The notes under the pieces were generated by a model. It was not told the DNA's origin. It worked only from the letters and a program-made list of their open reading frames with translations, and searched no databases. A stretch of 64,000 nucleotides of DNA from positions 62,001 through 126,000 of the IMG/VR virus record IMGVR_UViG_3300044611_001552, one strand, 5' to 3'. A program made the position numbers and the translations under genes. The stretch is from a virus. Below are positions 1 to 12,800 of the stretch, in pieces; within the stretch, counting starts at the first letter, position 1, and every line of letters begins with the position of its first letter.

Positions 1-1
1 A

Positions 2-3000
2 GGGTCTAACGCAAGATTTCAAGTAGTTGATCCTAGAACAGGTAAAGAATTAGCTGATAACGAAACTTTTATTAGAGCAGCAAGTAGATTCTTTCAAGAA
101 CAACAAGAATCTGGATTCTCACAAAAAGTTATGGAAGCTGTCAAAGATGACAGTACATTACAGGATCTATTTAAATTCAAACAAAGAAGACTAAGACCAG
201 GTGAAACTGGAAATGTTATTAAGAATGTTTCAGAGTTAAGAACCGTAGAAGATGCAATCAAGTTTGCTCAAGACTTAAAGAGAACAGATAGAACATTAAG
301 TAGCCTTCCTGGAAAAGTTAGAAGCTCTTTTTCAAGAGTAGATCAGCTTCTAAGAGATGCTGACTTATTGGCTGAGTCTTCAAGAAGATCAAAATCACCG
401 TCATTAAATACAAAACTTGATGAACTAAAAAGCGAACTATTCCTTTATTTAGGAAGAAGAAACGCTGCGATAGAGTCTGCAAGAACTGGAGCTCCATCAA
501 GAGATCCGTTGATCGATTTAACAAAAGCGATTACCGATTTACATCAAGCAGGAAGATTAAGCTCTACAGAATTAGTTGAAGCACAAGCAGCTGCACTATC
601 TAGTTTATACACAGGTTCAACCTTCTCTACGTTTGCTTCAGGTAGAACTTCTTTAGGCAATACAACTGCAGCACTACATGAAACCATAAACAGAGCAAGG
701 TCAACTCCAGAACTTAGAAGCCTATTAGAGCCAATGGCAATGGCTAGAACAAAAGAGGTTACCACATCTCTTAGAAGACCATTTTCTTCTATAGTTCCAG
801 CTTTTTCTAGACAGTTTGGTGTATCGGATTATCAATTAAAAAACCCTGGAGTTTCTGGTCTTGGGTCAAATCAATCAACAACATTTGTTCCAACATTTGG
901 AACAGTTTTTGCTGACAACCCTTTTGGTGCAATAGCAAGCGCACTTGGTTTTACAACTTACTCTGATCCATCATCATATTCTGGAGTTGGCGCAGTTGTT
1001 GGACATGGTGTAGAAAGACTTAATAAATATTTTGGCACTTTAGGGATGCAGCTTGATGTAAACAACTATAGAGGTCCAATGGATCTCTTTGCAAGGGGAA
1101 TGGTAGGCAAAAGAGTTCTTCCGATAGTTGCAGGTGGCTCTACTCTAATGGCTGCCGACAGGACTCTGGGTGGAATGGTCAACGAAAAAGACCAATATGG
1201 AGAAAGGGTCTACTCCCCATTCTTTATGGGCGCAGCTGCAACTGGAGCAGTTGAAGTTCAAGCTGCATTTTCTGGAATTACTCCAGGGGGAATGTCATAC
1301 CAAGAAAAGAGGGAGCAATTAACCGAAGGCGAAGTGCCAATTAGGCAGGGAAGATTCTGGCCACTTGGAAATACGCCTTTTGAAGGTGGAAAAATACAAT
1401 ACTACAGACCTTCTTGGTATAGAAAACTTCAAGCTGGGGCAATGTTTACTTCTGACACCTATGGAAGTCCAGCAGAAAAAGCTTTATTCTATAATGACTA
1501 CTCTCCACTAAGGCCACTAGATCCGTATAAGTTTGAAAGAAAGCATTATGAAGATAGACCTTATCCAGTAACTGGAGAATATTTTACTGGTCCTTGGGGA
1601 CCAATGACTTCTGCATTAAATGCAACAGTTGGAAAAATATTAAAGCCACAGCAAACAATGCACGAAGAAGAGCTTCAAGCTGGTTTAGCAAATTATGTAA
1701 GAGCTGGTCAGTCAGGAGCATATGATGTTTCTGGATACTTGGTCAATCCAAAAGGTTTTACAGCTTTTAATAAAGATTATTCTTATTTATCTGATCAATT
1801 TGATCTAGGTGCAATTTCATCTCGCACTACAGATATAACTCCAATGGGGATCTTACAAAGATCACCTGGTTCTGGAGAACTTTCAACAATGGGCATATCG
1901 CAAAGCAATGCGCAAATGTCTGCGATGTCCGGTTCTCCGCTTGGGCTAGTGAGAAATGATATTACGGCAAGAATGTCAGATATAAACAGCATGCTAAGCG
2001 ACGCATCATATGGTGCTCCAAAAACTTCTGGAATTGTTCCACCAAGAATTGTTGCAACAGGAGCGCCGATAAGTCAAGGTTCATTAGAATTCCAATCATC
2101 AGAATTGGGTTATAGAGCTCAAGAAATGGCCGGTATATATGGTTTCATGAGTAGCTCTATAAGAGAAAAATTTGGATTTGGACAATCAGACCTTGAGCCA
2201 CAAAGAGCGGTTTTGCAATCGGCATCAAAAGCATATGGGACATCAAGAGCTTTTTGGGATCTGAATCTTGGAGGTCTTGGAGACGTACCACTCGCTGCAG
2301 AAGGAGCTCTTGGAAATATAGAAATATCTGAAGTTGTTAGAAGATTTATTCCAAAAGAAAGAACAAATGTAGATTATATAAACCCAATTAGAAACAGAAT
2401 GGCAGATACAAATCCGTTTTTGCCAGGAGCAGATTATTTTATAAACTTTAAAACTGGAGATCCATTTACCAAAGTTCAAGAAGGTGAATTAAGACTGCCT
2501 GGAAAAGGGTACGAAAGACTTCATACTGCATTTAAAGATCCCTCAGGTCAGTATAGTCCAATTACTCAATTAGATATATTAGGAGACGTTGCTCCGTACT
2601 CTTCAGAGTTTAGAGCATTAAATAGATCAATAGGTTCTATGATTGAAGATCCAGCTGAAAGAGCTCAACTTCAAAATATTAGAGAACAAGTACAGGGTGT
2701 TACTCAAAAAGAAGAATTTGAAAGATATAAATATAGAAACGCTTCCCCAGAAGATCTTGATATGGGATTGGGCAGGTATATGCTGGGAAGAGCTGGAGAA
2801 GCAATTGCTCACAGAGATACTATTTTTAATACAAAGTTTCTTCCCAGAAAAACTGCCGTAGAAGACTGGGAAAGACAAAACGTTTATGGCTCAACCTTCC
2901 CAGAATGGCAAAGACCGTTTGAAAGCTTTATAGAGCCTATGGTTTACAAAGCAACGCAAAGAAATCCTATCGCAGCTGCTGGTGTTATGGGATTAGTGGG

Positions 3001-3787
3001 CGCTGCTTTTGGTACAACTCCTAGAGCAAAGGTTTTTGGTTCAGCAGTTGGCGCATTTACTGGTGCAGCAGCTGGGACATATGGAAATATTTCAGAAGCA
3101 ATTACTGGAGAAAGATTTATTCCCAAAAAAAGAAAACAACAAATGGCGTTAGAAGAGTATTCAGATGTATTAACTTATGTTAAAAATACTTCATTAGCTT
3201 CTCAGGCTCAAGAAGCTGGAGATGTTCAGTCTGCAAGGCAATTTAGGCAAGCAGCTAATAGAACAATGTATGGAGCAGATATTTATGGAGCATCTGTTGA
3301 GACTCTTTCTTTGTCAGTGCCAAAAAGAAAAAGAGAACACTTTAAGGAGATGATTCAGGAAACAGATTCTGGAGAAAGAGAAAGAATACTATCAACTGCT
3401 CCTAGACTTGAAAGAAGAATTTACCAAGCTGCCTGGGGAATGGAAGTTGAAAAAAGGCCGGATCTTGTTGACTATTTTACTAGCCATGAATTACCAGATG
3501 CTTCCTGGGAAGGCTGGCATCCTAACACAAACATGGAGCATGTAAAAATAAAAATAGGACAATCAATGGGTGTCGAAATGTCTCAAATGGGATATTATCC
3601 ACAACAAGTAAAAGAAGCTGGTTTAACAAATCCAAGTTATCCAACTTTTGCTGCTCAAGCAGATAGATCATCAGTTCTAGAGAATCTAAGAAGAATGATG
3701 CTAAGCTCCGGTCTTGATGGTTCAATAACTCCTGTAATTAATCCATTTGGTAGTAGTTCAGTGGAACTTTCGGCAGGTGTTAGATAA
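2..3787 (+). CDS. Large virion structural protein, 5' partial
   Basis: The reading frame is open from base 2, so the gene starts upstream of the window; the first internal Met is at 131. About 1,261 residues are visible. No enzymatic motif is recognisable. The C-terminal third has a small-residue, glycine/alanine-rich hydrophobic segment (near bases 2960-3100) that could cross or insert in a membrane, followed by charged helical sequence. Its place just before a second huge gene and the hub/baseplate cluster fits a tail-measure or internal virion protein, but that is inference from order. The stop TAA overlaps the next ATG by one base (TAATG), so the two are translationally coupled. It has no in-frame CGG codon and needs no frameshift. 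Confidence 0.8.
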   Translation, partial: GSNARFQVVDPRTGKELADNETFIRAASRFFQEQQESGFSQKVMEAVKDDSTLQDLFKFKQRRLRPGETGNVIKNVSELRTVEDAIKFAQDLKRTDRTLSSLPGKVRSSFSRVDQLLRDADLLAESSRRSKSPSLNTKLDELKSELFLYLGRRNAAIESARTGAPSRDPLIDLTKAITDLHQAGRLSSTELVEAQAAALSSLYTGSTFSTFASGRTSLGNTTAALHETINRARSTPELRSLLEPMAMARTKEVTTSLRRPFSSIVPAFSRQFGVSDYQLKNPGVSGLGSNQSTTFVPTFGTVFADNPFGAIASALGFTTYSDPSSYSGVGAVVGHGVERLNKYFGTLGMQLDVNNYRGPMDLFARGMVGKRVLPIVAGGSTLMAADRTLGGMVNEKDQYGERVYSPFFMGAAATGAVEVQAAFSGITPGGMSYQEKREQLTEGEVPIRQGRFWPLGNTPFEGGKIQYYRPSWYRKLQAGAMFTSDTYGSPAEKALFYNDYSPLRPLDPYKFERKHYEDRPYPVTGEYFTGPWGPMTSALNATVGKILKPQQTMHEEELQAGLANYVRAGQSGAYDVSGYLVNPKGFTAFNKDYSYLSDQFDLGAISSRTTDITPMGILQRSPGSGELSTMGISQSNAQMSAMSGSPLGLVRNDITARMSDINSMLSDASYGAPKTSGIVPPRIVATGAPISQGSLEFQSSELGYRAQEMAGIYGFMSSSIREKFGFGQSDLEPQRAVLQSASKAYGTSRAFWDLNLGGLGDVPLAAEGALGNIEISEVVRRFIPKERTNVDYINPIRNRMADTNPFLPGADYFINFKTGDPFTKVQEGELRLPGKGYERLHTAFKDPSGQYSPITQLDILGDVAPYSSEFRALNRSIGSMIEDPAERAQLQNIREQVQGVTQKEEFERYKYRNASPEDLDMGLGRYMLGRAGEAIAHRDTIFNTKFLPRKTAVEDWERQNVYGSTFPEWQRPFESFIEPMVYKATQRNPIAAAGVMGLVGAAFGTTPRAKVFGSAVGAFTGAAAGTYGNISEAITGERFIPKKRKQQMALEEYSDVLTYVKNTSLASQAQEAGDVQSARQFRQAANRTMYGADIYGASVETLSLSVPKRKREHFKEMIQETDSGERERILSTAPRLERRIYQAAWGMEVEKRPDLVDYFTSHELPDASWEGWHPNTNMEHVKIKIGQSMGVEMSQMGYYPQQVKEAGLTNPSYPTFAAQADRSSVLENLRRMMLSSGLDGSITPVINPFGSSSVELSAGVR

Positions 3788-6700
3788 TGCCAAGGCTTAG
3801 GGACGTAGGAACACAGAGCTTAGATCTACTCAGCAAGAGCGTAATACCAGAAGGGACAAGTCCAGAAACTTCTGAAAGAATTGCCAGGAGAATGCTGGAG
3901 CTAACTCCTCTTGGATATTCTCAGGTAATTAGAGTAGAAATGAGACCAAGAACACTTCCAGATGGTTCCACTATTCAGTCTCCATTATTTGTTTTATCTC
4001 ACACAGGTGAAGAATTTACAGATCTAGCAGAAGCAGTAAGAAGATCAAACGATTTTGGAATGGTTTCTTACGCAAGGTTATCTGCAGATCCAGATGCAAG
4101 AATAAATAGACAGCTTCCTTATGGAGAACTGCTTGAAGAAAGAAAAAAGATTTCAGAAGTTTTAACTGAAGCAAAAAAGAATCCAAGAGGAGCAACAGCA
4201 AAAGCTTTAAGAGACCTTGGTCTTGGAGAGGTCTTGGATGGAGCGCAACTAAAAACCTACACAAGACCTGGTGGAAGATCTTTTGAAACGGTTGATTTTG
4301 AAATAAGGGCTATGTCAATTGACGCTACAAAAGGTGTAGGCATGGATGCCTTTAGGGTTGGTGGAGATTCTGCTGGAGAAATGCTAGGCATAGCTTCTAC
4401 TACAGATGATGGATTTAACTTTTTAGAATATGGACTACCTGGCCAAAAGATGACTCAAACACAAATTGCCGCAATTAAATCATTTGTTGGATCACCAAGA
4501 ATGTCTCCTTACGAACTTGCTGCTAAAGGAGGAAAAGAAGGTGGAATAGAAAGTCTGGTTCAAAAACTAACAAAAAGAAACAGAGGATATGAATCCCCTA
4601 GACAATTCTCTATGTCTGGAACTGGTGTACAAAAATTTTTAAGAGGTTCAGGAAAAGCTACATTAGCTGACGCAACGGTTATGGTCGATGCTAGAGCAGA
4701 AATGCTAACAGCAGCATTAGCATCAAAATTAAACACTTCTTCGACTGCTACTAAAGAACAAAAATCAATAGCAAATAATTTAACAACGAGGTACAACGCT
4801 TTTTCCTATAAGTTCTACCATGATGCAGATCTCGCTGCAGCAGAAGGTTCAAATATATTAGATGCAATTTTAGATCCTAGCAAAACAAACCAAAAAACGT
4901 ACACAGACATAGCAAAATTAATGAGAACAGCGCATACTAGGGCATCTAGCTCTCGGTAAATCTGTTACAAAAGAATTTGAAAGTTTAGTAGAAAGCTCTA
5001 GAACAATAGATAGTGCTACAAAAAATGCACTAAAACTAACACTAGATAAAATGGAAGTATCAGTTGACGGTGTATTTGTTGTAAATAAAAATCATTTAGA
5101 AAAATATATTATAGGAGATAGAGACGCAAGAGGAAATATAGCTCGATATAAATCTGGCCCAAGAAGAGGAAGAATGTCAAGCGATTCACTACTGCAAACC
5201 TATGAGGGTTTTTATATGAGATACCTTGAAGAAGGTGAGTCTATGGATACTGCAGCTCAACAACAAATGCGAGATTTAAGAGCGCAAATTGAAGCTTTTG
5301 CAACTCTTGATGAAAGAGAATTTACAAGAGCAGATGGGACCAGAGGCGTTAGGCTAGACGCAAGAATGAGGGATATAGAATCCCTAAACGCAAGAATAGG
5401 TGTAGGAGAAGGGCCTTTCGCGTTCTTAAAAGGTAGAGGTAGAATAGTAGAAGATTTACCGGACGATGTATCAATCGTTATTCCAGATGTTATGGTTAAA
5501 AAAGAAACTGGATTTCAAGAATTCTTAAATTTTGATGTTCTAGACGCACGAAGCACCGAAGCTGTTAACCCTGACCTTCAGATGATATTATTTCATAGAG
5601 AAGCATTTACTGAATTTGATGCAGCAGGAAATGCAATGGTACCGAAGGTAACAACGGATTATGCAAAAAGTCAAATGGATGAGTTGGATGAAATCCTTAG
5701 AACTGGAATAGTTCCAGAAAAGGTTAGAGAAAGAGTAATGCAAAATCTTGACGAGACTACTAGAGATGCATTCAACTTAACTTTTGGTAAGCACAAAGCT
5801 GGATCAAAATATCAAAACAAAGAGCTAGCAAAAAGATTAAATAACGCCCTTATTAGCGGTAACGTTACAGATCCAGAAGTGGTCAACGCTTTAACTAATT
5901 ATTATAGAAGGCAAATTTTTGATGAAACTCGTACAAATAATAAAAGAGTAAGAATATTAAAAACTCCTGATTTATTTAGATTTGATATTGAAGCTGAAAT
6001 ACCATCATTACAAGGTCAAGATACTCCATTCCTATTAGCCACTAGAGGATCCGTAAATAAGGGTATAGATAAAGTAGAAATGATGGCAACCGATACAACT
6101 GGGGCTAGTGTTGTAAGAAATGTCGATTTCTCTAGAGCTAGAATTTATAATCATAGACTTTTATTTAGTGGACTATCATCTGTTACACATCAGGCTTCTT
6201 TGGGTGGATTCGACTTTGACGACAAAGGTCTTCCAACAATAAGAAGCTTTGTTGATAATGCGGGCAGAAAGAGAACCGCATTTATGACATTTAGACAGCC
6301 AACTGGTCCTTCTGAATTTGTAGTTCAAACAATATCAAAAGACCATCATACTTTAAATGAATTGTTTGGAAAAAATGATCAATTTAAAAAAACACTTTTA
6401 CAAATAGCTGATGATGACACCGCCGATGCAACATTGAGGACAGCGGCTGGAGAAATGCATGAGTACATGAATTTTAATGTAGGAAAATTTAAAGATTATA
6501 CAGATGAAGAAGCAAAGAGGTTTGCGTATCTCCATAGAAAATTTGCAGGCATAGGAGTAACAAAAGAAAACATTGCAAATAGAGAACTTCTTGGAACCAA
6601 GAGCTCTAGACTTTTTGATGAGTCCTTTGGTTTTTTCAGAGATACACAAATTAATGCAGACAACGTAATAGATGCTGCCTATAACAGAATTCACGGAAGA

Positions 6701-9322
6701 GGCGTACAAGAAATACCAGAAAGATTAATGAATCTTATGGCAAAGGTTGGAGCTGGTGGTGCGTTAACTCTTACCCCTGAAGTCATGAGAGAAGCAGCAG
6801 CTACACTGGATGAAAAAGAAATGAAGTTTTTAGCACCTTATTATGCTAGAGGTCAATTCTTTAGATTGTTTGGCGAAACTGCTCCAGCAGCTTTTGAGGA
6901 ATCTGAAAGAACTGCAATAGTTGAAGGGTTAAGGAAACAAAGGGCAGCAGATACAGCTTTGCTTGACAGAATGATTTCCAAATCTGGCGATACATTTGAT
7001 ATGGTAGATTTAGACTTTAGAAAAGCTCTTGCAGGAATAGTAGAAAATCAATTACCAGATTCGGCAGATACAGCTTCTAGAGCAATGAAAAAAAGAGTTG
7101 CTTTGGCAGAAATCGAAAAGGGAATGGAGCTTTATAGATCAAGGCTTAATTTTGGAGACGCTGAGACAGCCATACTTGGTAGTTATGTCAACAAACTTAT
7201 GGCCGTTGGTTCAACAGTGGACCAAATGGAAGATATTATGTCCGATCTTGCTTCAAGGGGTGACGCAAGCACGGATGCGTTCCTCGATTTTGTTAGAAAA
7301 GAAGTAATAACACCATTCTTCATTCCAGAAGAAGCTGTTGACTTTACCAAGACAACGGGTGGAATGAGGGTCTTGGGTGCAACAACTGCAGCTGCAGAAG
7401 CTTCTAATAGAAATGCAATTTTAAAAGCTTTTGCACTAACAGCAGATGCAGCGATGACCAACATGGACCCTCGTCAAGTTGGCAAAGCTCTAGAGGAACT
7501 TGGAATTAAAAATCTAGATGAAGCAGGAGAAACACTCATGCAACATCTAGGTATGAGAATTGCAATAATGCAAGCTGGAGCAGAAGCCCTTGGCATAAGT
7601 CCAGAGGATTTAGAAAGATTTGGAGTAGATCCAAGATTATATAATCTTAAAATTCAAGGAACAAAAAATGCAGAGAATCTAGGAATAGGAATTCAGCAAG
7701 GATTACAGAAACTTTCCGATTTCGTTGATGCAAACCTAGATCCAGATGCTCAGGCAAGATTTGCTGAAGCAAGGGTTCGCTTAGAGTCAGCAGTTGGAGC
7801 TGATATGAAAACACTTGGAGAGTTAATTAGTATTAGTTCTAACAGTAAATATGCAGCTGCTTCAATGCATTTAGATGCTGCAGATAATTTTAACGTAAGA
7901 TTGCAAAACGCAAACCGTAAAGCATTTATGTCAAGAAGCGCAGCAGAAATAGACATATTTTATATGAATAGACAAGGTGCACCAATAGCAAGCGAAGTTG
8001 AATCTGAAGCTGCAAGAATTGTTGCACAAGCCCAAGATCAGATGAAGGCTTTTGACGAGTTCCAAAGATCCATAACAAGGGCAGAGTCCGCTGAAGGATT
8101 TGAAAAATCGCAACTAGAAAGAGCAAGAGCTAATCTAGGAGAAGAAATAAGGCAAGACATAGTTGCAAGCGTTGAAAGATTAAGAGCTGGCGGAATGGAT
8201 AATTTAACTGAGCTTGATTTTTACGATGCAATTCAATTACAGGAAAGAATGCAAAAAGTATCACATAGAGAATTAGCTACTTTAGGCGAAATTGATCCAG
8301 CAGTTCCAAATAGATTGTCTGAACTAAAAAGACTGTCCGAGTTAAGAAGAAATTACTTTGGAATTGTTACAGATAGAAGATTCGAAGGTTCAGACGCTCA
8401 AAAAATGCACCAAGTAGTAGATAGATATTTGAGTTACCTTACCCCAGAAGCAAGAGCAAGAGCAGAAGAATCCTTAACACAAGCAGACGAAACTCAAAAA
8501 ATGATTACAAGAATAATGAACATCGATTCTCCTGGAAGCGCCAGAAGATTAAGAGGTTATGCTCCACGTGGTCGTGCAGGAGTCATAGCTCCTCCAACTT
8601 TGAGTGAATTAACATCAGGAATAATGACAGAAGATGATTTTAGGCAAATAGGACAACTAATAGAAACATCTAGAAGCGACGAGGCAATGGCTGCCGTAAG
8701 AGAAATTGGCGATGAAGATACTATAAGAAATATATCTGGAGTACAAAAAGCAGCAGGAGAAGTAAGCACTCTTTATCAAGCAAGAGCTGCAGGTTTTGAA
8801 GATATGTATATGGACCCTGCAACTGGCAGAGTTTCAATACCGGCCATAGCTGATGCAGCAGGTAGTCCATCTGGAGCTACCACAAGACCAATAGCTGGTC
8901 AAAAATATAAAAGAATATCCAAAGCCATCGCCGATGGAGACTTAAAAAGACTCATAGATAAACCATATGTTAAAGGCACACTTGCAGGAATTGTTGCTCT
9001 TGGAGCTTTTGGATTTATACATTCTGCAAGAAAAGACCACTCACCAGAAGACATGACTGGCCCACCGCTTTTGCCAGGAGGCAGTGCATACGAGTCTGGT
9101 TATCCAGGAAATACTTTAAATCTTCAGCCAAAAAATTATCCAATGATTTCTGGAGAAAATGGCGTTACATATAGAGTAAACGTCTCTGGATCAAACGAAA
9201 ATGCAAGAAGATTTGGCGATTCTATCGGAGCACTTATGCCCGGAGCTTCTTCTGCAACATATTATAATAATATTAAAGATTTAAATGTGGATCCGTACAA
9301 AGAAATGGGAAGTTCCTTCTAG
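3787..9322 (+). CDS. Large virion structural protein requiring one +1 shift at CGG
   Basis: Two frames that look like separate genes (3787-4959 and 5051-9322) join into one protein of about 1,844 residues if one base is skipped at the in-frame CGG at 4954-4956. The sequence between 4957 and 5051 is then fully open and reads in the same helical, Glu/Ser/Thr-rich style as the flanks. Without the shift, translation stops at TAA directly after CGG. The downstream half has no credible ribosome binding site at its first ATG. The protein is mostly alpha-helical and charged, with one short hydrophobic segment near bases 8965-9020 followed by a Gly/Pro/Ser-rich tail. Tail-measure or inner-tube function is plausible from its position ahead of the hub gene; no family is recognised. 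Confidence 0.82.
4954..4956 (+). other. CGG +1 recoding site 1
   Basis: In-frame codon 390 of the gene starting at 3787; context TCT CGG TAA A. The zero frame ends at TAA 4957-4959, immediately after CGG. Skipping C gives ...Ser-Ser-Ser-Gly-Lys-Ser-Val and runs on to 9322. Upstream codon TCT cannot re-pair well one base forward (CTC). Confidence 0.85.
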
Positions 9323-9331
9323 GAGAAATGT

Positions 9332-9805
9332 ATGATATTTGACGCAGAAAATCAAAATAAAAACCTCAAAGATGCAGGACAGAAAAACATAGATACATCT
9401 CCCAGAGTTAAAGAAGCAATGGGAGAGTCTAAAAAAGTAACAACTGGCAAAGAAGAATCCAGTAGATCTGTTGACACCGGCAAAAGAAAAATATCTCAAT
9501 CAAAAGACAGAAAGATTGGCGGTAAACCTTCTTATGAAGGTTATATGCATTCACCATCTGCTTCTATATCGGTAAATAATACAGGATATTTAAATAAAGA
9601 TTTTCAAACTTCAAGAAATTCTCAGAATAAATTAAATCAATTTCTTGGAAATAAAGACCAAATATTGTCAAGAAATCAGCCCTACTTAGCCTCATCACAA
9701 GGTATGCCAAAGGGAATGTCGGTAACAAATTATAGCAAATTTACAGAAAGTAATTCTTCCAGTTCAAGGATGTCTGCTATAATTAGAAATAACAATATGA
9801 TATAG
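9332..9805 (+). CDS. Small structural-region protein, unknown
   Basis: 157 residues, polar and low in hydrophobic content, rich in Ser, Asn, Lys and Gln, probably largely disordered. An AGGAGA ribosome binding site lies just upstream of the ATG, nine bases after the preceding stop. It sits between two giant virion genes and ends nine bases before the next ATG, so it belongs to the same late transcript. No family is recognised. The low-complexity composition suits a linker, chaperone or scaffold role, but that is only inference. Confidence 0.75.
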   Translation: MIFDAENQNKNLKDAGQKNIDTSPRVKEAMGESKKVTTGKEESSRSVDTGKRKISQSKDRKIGGKPSYEGYMHSPSASISVNNTGYLNKDFQTSRNSQNKLNQFLGNKDQILSRNQPYLASSQGMPKGMSVTNYSKFTESNSSSSRMSAIIRNNNMI

Positions 9806-9814
9806 GAATTAAAG

Positions 9815-12800
9815 ATGTCAGTACCAGATACAGTTACAAAAAGTGACCTAGATAGTTACGTGATTCTTCTTTTTGATGGAATCATTGAAAATTATGATAA
9901 TCTCTTAGAAGCAGAAAAAGACTTTATAAGTGATTACTTCGGTGATGCCTGGGAATTGTTTGTAACTGATAGCGACAAAATGTCATCTCCTGATCTTATA
10001 CAGTTTATGCTAAAAACTTATGCAGGACCACTTTGGACTTCAAAACAAGCATCTTTTTCAATATCTGGTTCTTACAGTGAGTTTTATAAAATAACAGAAA
10101 TACCACAAACAGCAGAAGCGGTAAGTAATTTAAAGAGACTTTCTGTTGGTGGTGCCGGTTCAATTCTATATGGTTACGGTAACGATAAAGATTTTTCCAT
10201 AGGTGGAGATGGAGTAGGAACTGGCACATATAGGGGAATTAGTTCTGATTTTACTGTAAATTTTAAAGACTTTTTTTATCATATTTCTCCAAAAGATATA
10301 AAAGGCGAAGAAGCTAGAAAAGTTCTTTATAGACTTTCTGAGTCTGGTTTATTAGATCTACTGTTTTATAAACCTAAGGTTCAAGACTTTGCTAGAAAAA
10401 GATATGTTAGCAAAGACGCACTACAAAAAAGTGCACTTGAGTATGTTGACGAATACGGTGAAGATCTAGATTGGTTAGCGGCACTAACTAGAACTTATAA
10501 CATAATAATAAAAGATCCGATATCTGCATGGTTGATGTCTAGGTATTTTCCTAATTTAGCAGAATATATTTTTACCGCTTTGGCTGCAACAGCAGATTAT
10601 TCAAATAATGGATTTGGTGGCTCAACAAAAGATCCGTTAAATGATCCAATTGAAATGGCCAAAAGAATGTTTAAAGCTTTTGGTACAGACGTAAACGGTG
10701 ATGCAATATTCAAACCAGCTTGGACATTAATCAATACAGCTATGAGAATAGAAGCTGCATTAGCTGAATTTCCATTTAGAAACAATATTCCACCAAGACC
10801 ACCAGATATATTTCACCTAAGATTAGGCGCAGCTAATTTCTATGTGCCACCAGTAACAATTAACGTTAACTCCATGTTTAAGACAGGAAGTTTAACTGGA
10901 CGGAGCAATCAGACAAAAAAATACTCCGAAGTTTAACGCTGGATACAAAGAAACCTCAGTTTCAATGAGGTTATTCTTTCCTAACTATGAAGAAATTTGG
11001 GGAATATCAATCAAAGACGCAGCAAATATAGATCTTTCAAAAGATGATTTTGCCATTGATTTTGCTACAGATAGCGAAGATAAGATAGATAAATTTCTTT
11101 CTTCATTAAGAGGTTTAGTAGCAGCATTTAAGTATTCTCCAATTCTTCCGATTAAAAATCAATATTTAAATGCAGTTCATGGAATCACTGGTGTTGCTCT
11201 AGCTGGAATGAACATATCAACAATTCCTGGTTTCCCTTTTTGTTTAGTTGTAGACCTTGAGCTTAATTCATTCAATCATAAACCATTCTTGCCAATGATT
11301 AAGGACTTTAACCAAGCTGTTCATTGGGGTAAGTATAGACACTATATGGGCAGGGCTGCACAAAGCCTAGATGCTTATATCAATAAAGAGTTCTTATTGA
11401 GTCAAGACATTATTGATACTCAGATTCAAGACCCCAACATGCCAAACCTAACATCGTCAACTCAAAACCAAACAGCAGATGTTGATCCAGGAACTTCCAA
11501 TGTAACTTTTACTGGTTCAGTAAATCAATCCATAAATGATGAAACAAGTACAGTTTTAAAAACTAATATTATAAGAGACTGGAGAAATGGAAATAACATA
11601 AGTGTGTTTATGCCAGAAAGAGTCCAGTCAAGAATATTTACTCCTGATACATCAACTTTTAGATCACAACAAGAAAAAATATTAAATGATACAGGAAGAA
11701 ATTTTTGGAACGCTACATTATACAAGTTTGGAATTGATATAAATGAATCAGCTGGATATGGCAGAACGTTAGACAGCGTAGTAACAACATCAATGGATAG
11801 AAACTATTCAATGAGTGTTAAAAGAAAAGTTACAACAGCTATTGACTTAATATTAGCTGGTAGAAATGAAGACGGAATAAATGATAAAATTTATAAGTAT
11901 TTAGCTACTGCATATATATTAAATAATCCAATAGTTTATACCGTTCCATCTGATACTAGTAAAAATTATTCTGGAGCAGAGTATCTTTTAGGGGAAACTG
12001 ACATAGCACCATCTGATGAAATTAAATTATTTCCTCTTGGTGGGTCAACTGATGTAGATCAATCAAAATATAGTTTAAAATATATTAAAAACTATCTAAG
12101 ACAACAGTCATATGGATCAGCAGGTCTATTAACAAAGCTTGTAGAAGATTTAACATTTGAAAAAGTCCAAGCTGATAATGTAGCTAAAAACCCAGCAGCC
12201 GTAGCAGAAGTTAGGGCAAAAATAAAAGATGAATTATCTAAAGCATTTAATAATACGCTCTATGATAGATTCTTTTCTTCTGGACCAATTAAAGATTACA
12301 TAGACGCACAACAAGCAAAGCAGAACGCCTACTCATTTAGAGAGTGGGAAGTTCCAATGGTTCAAGTCGACCTAGATCCAGAAAAAGTTATTGTCGATGG
12401 AGTTAATGTAAGCCTAGGTAATAGTTTGGTAAAACTTCAACTTCAGCTACAAGAAGAGCCAACCTATCAACACGTAGGTGGTAAAGATAGTTATGTCAGT
12501 ATATCTATGACTGTTTTTGGAGAAGCAGAGTTAATAAAAATAAGAAATATATTTGAACATATTAACGGTTTAGCCAGGCTAGAACATGCAGCAGGTGTCA
12601 TAGGTTTCTTGGGAATCAAGAATATAATTACATCTCTTTGTGGCGTTAAATATGTTCTTCCCCTTAGATATAATGTTGATACAATTCCTGGATACCCACA
12701 TGTATACAAGGTTCAATTAACGTTAGTGGATTTTGACATATTTCAACAAAAAAGAGAAAAACTCTCTTCTGAGCAACAGCAAAAATTTGTTGATGAGTTT

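Noticed and set aside
10936-10965. Separate genes starting at internal ATGs (5051, 10965, 20375, 25284, 28247, 41734, 44389, 61541)
   Set aside because: These starts lack ribosome sites, leave conserved residues uncoded and are preceded by open coding sequence in the same frame reaching back to the CGG.
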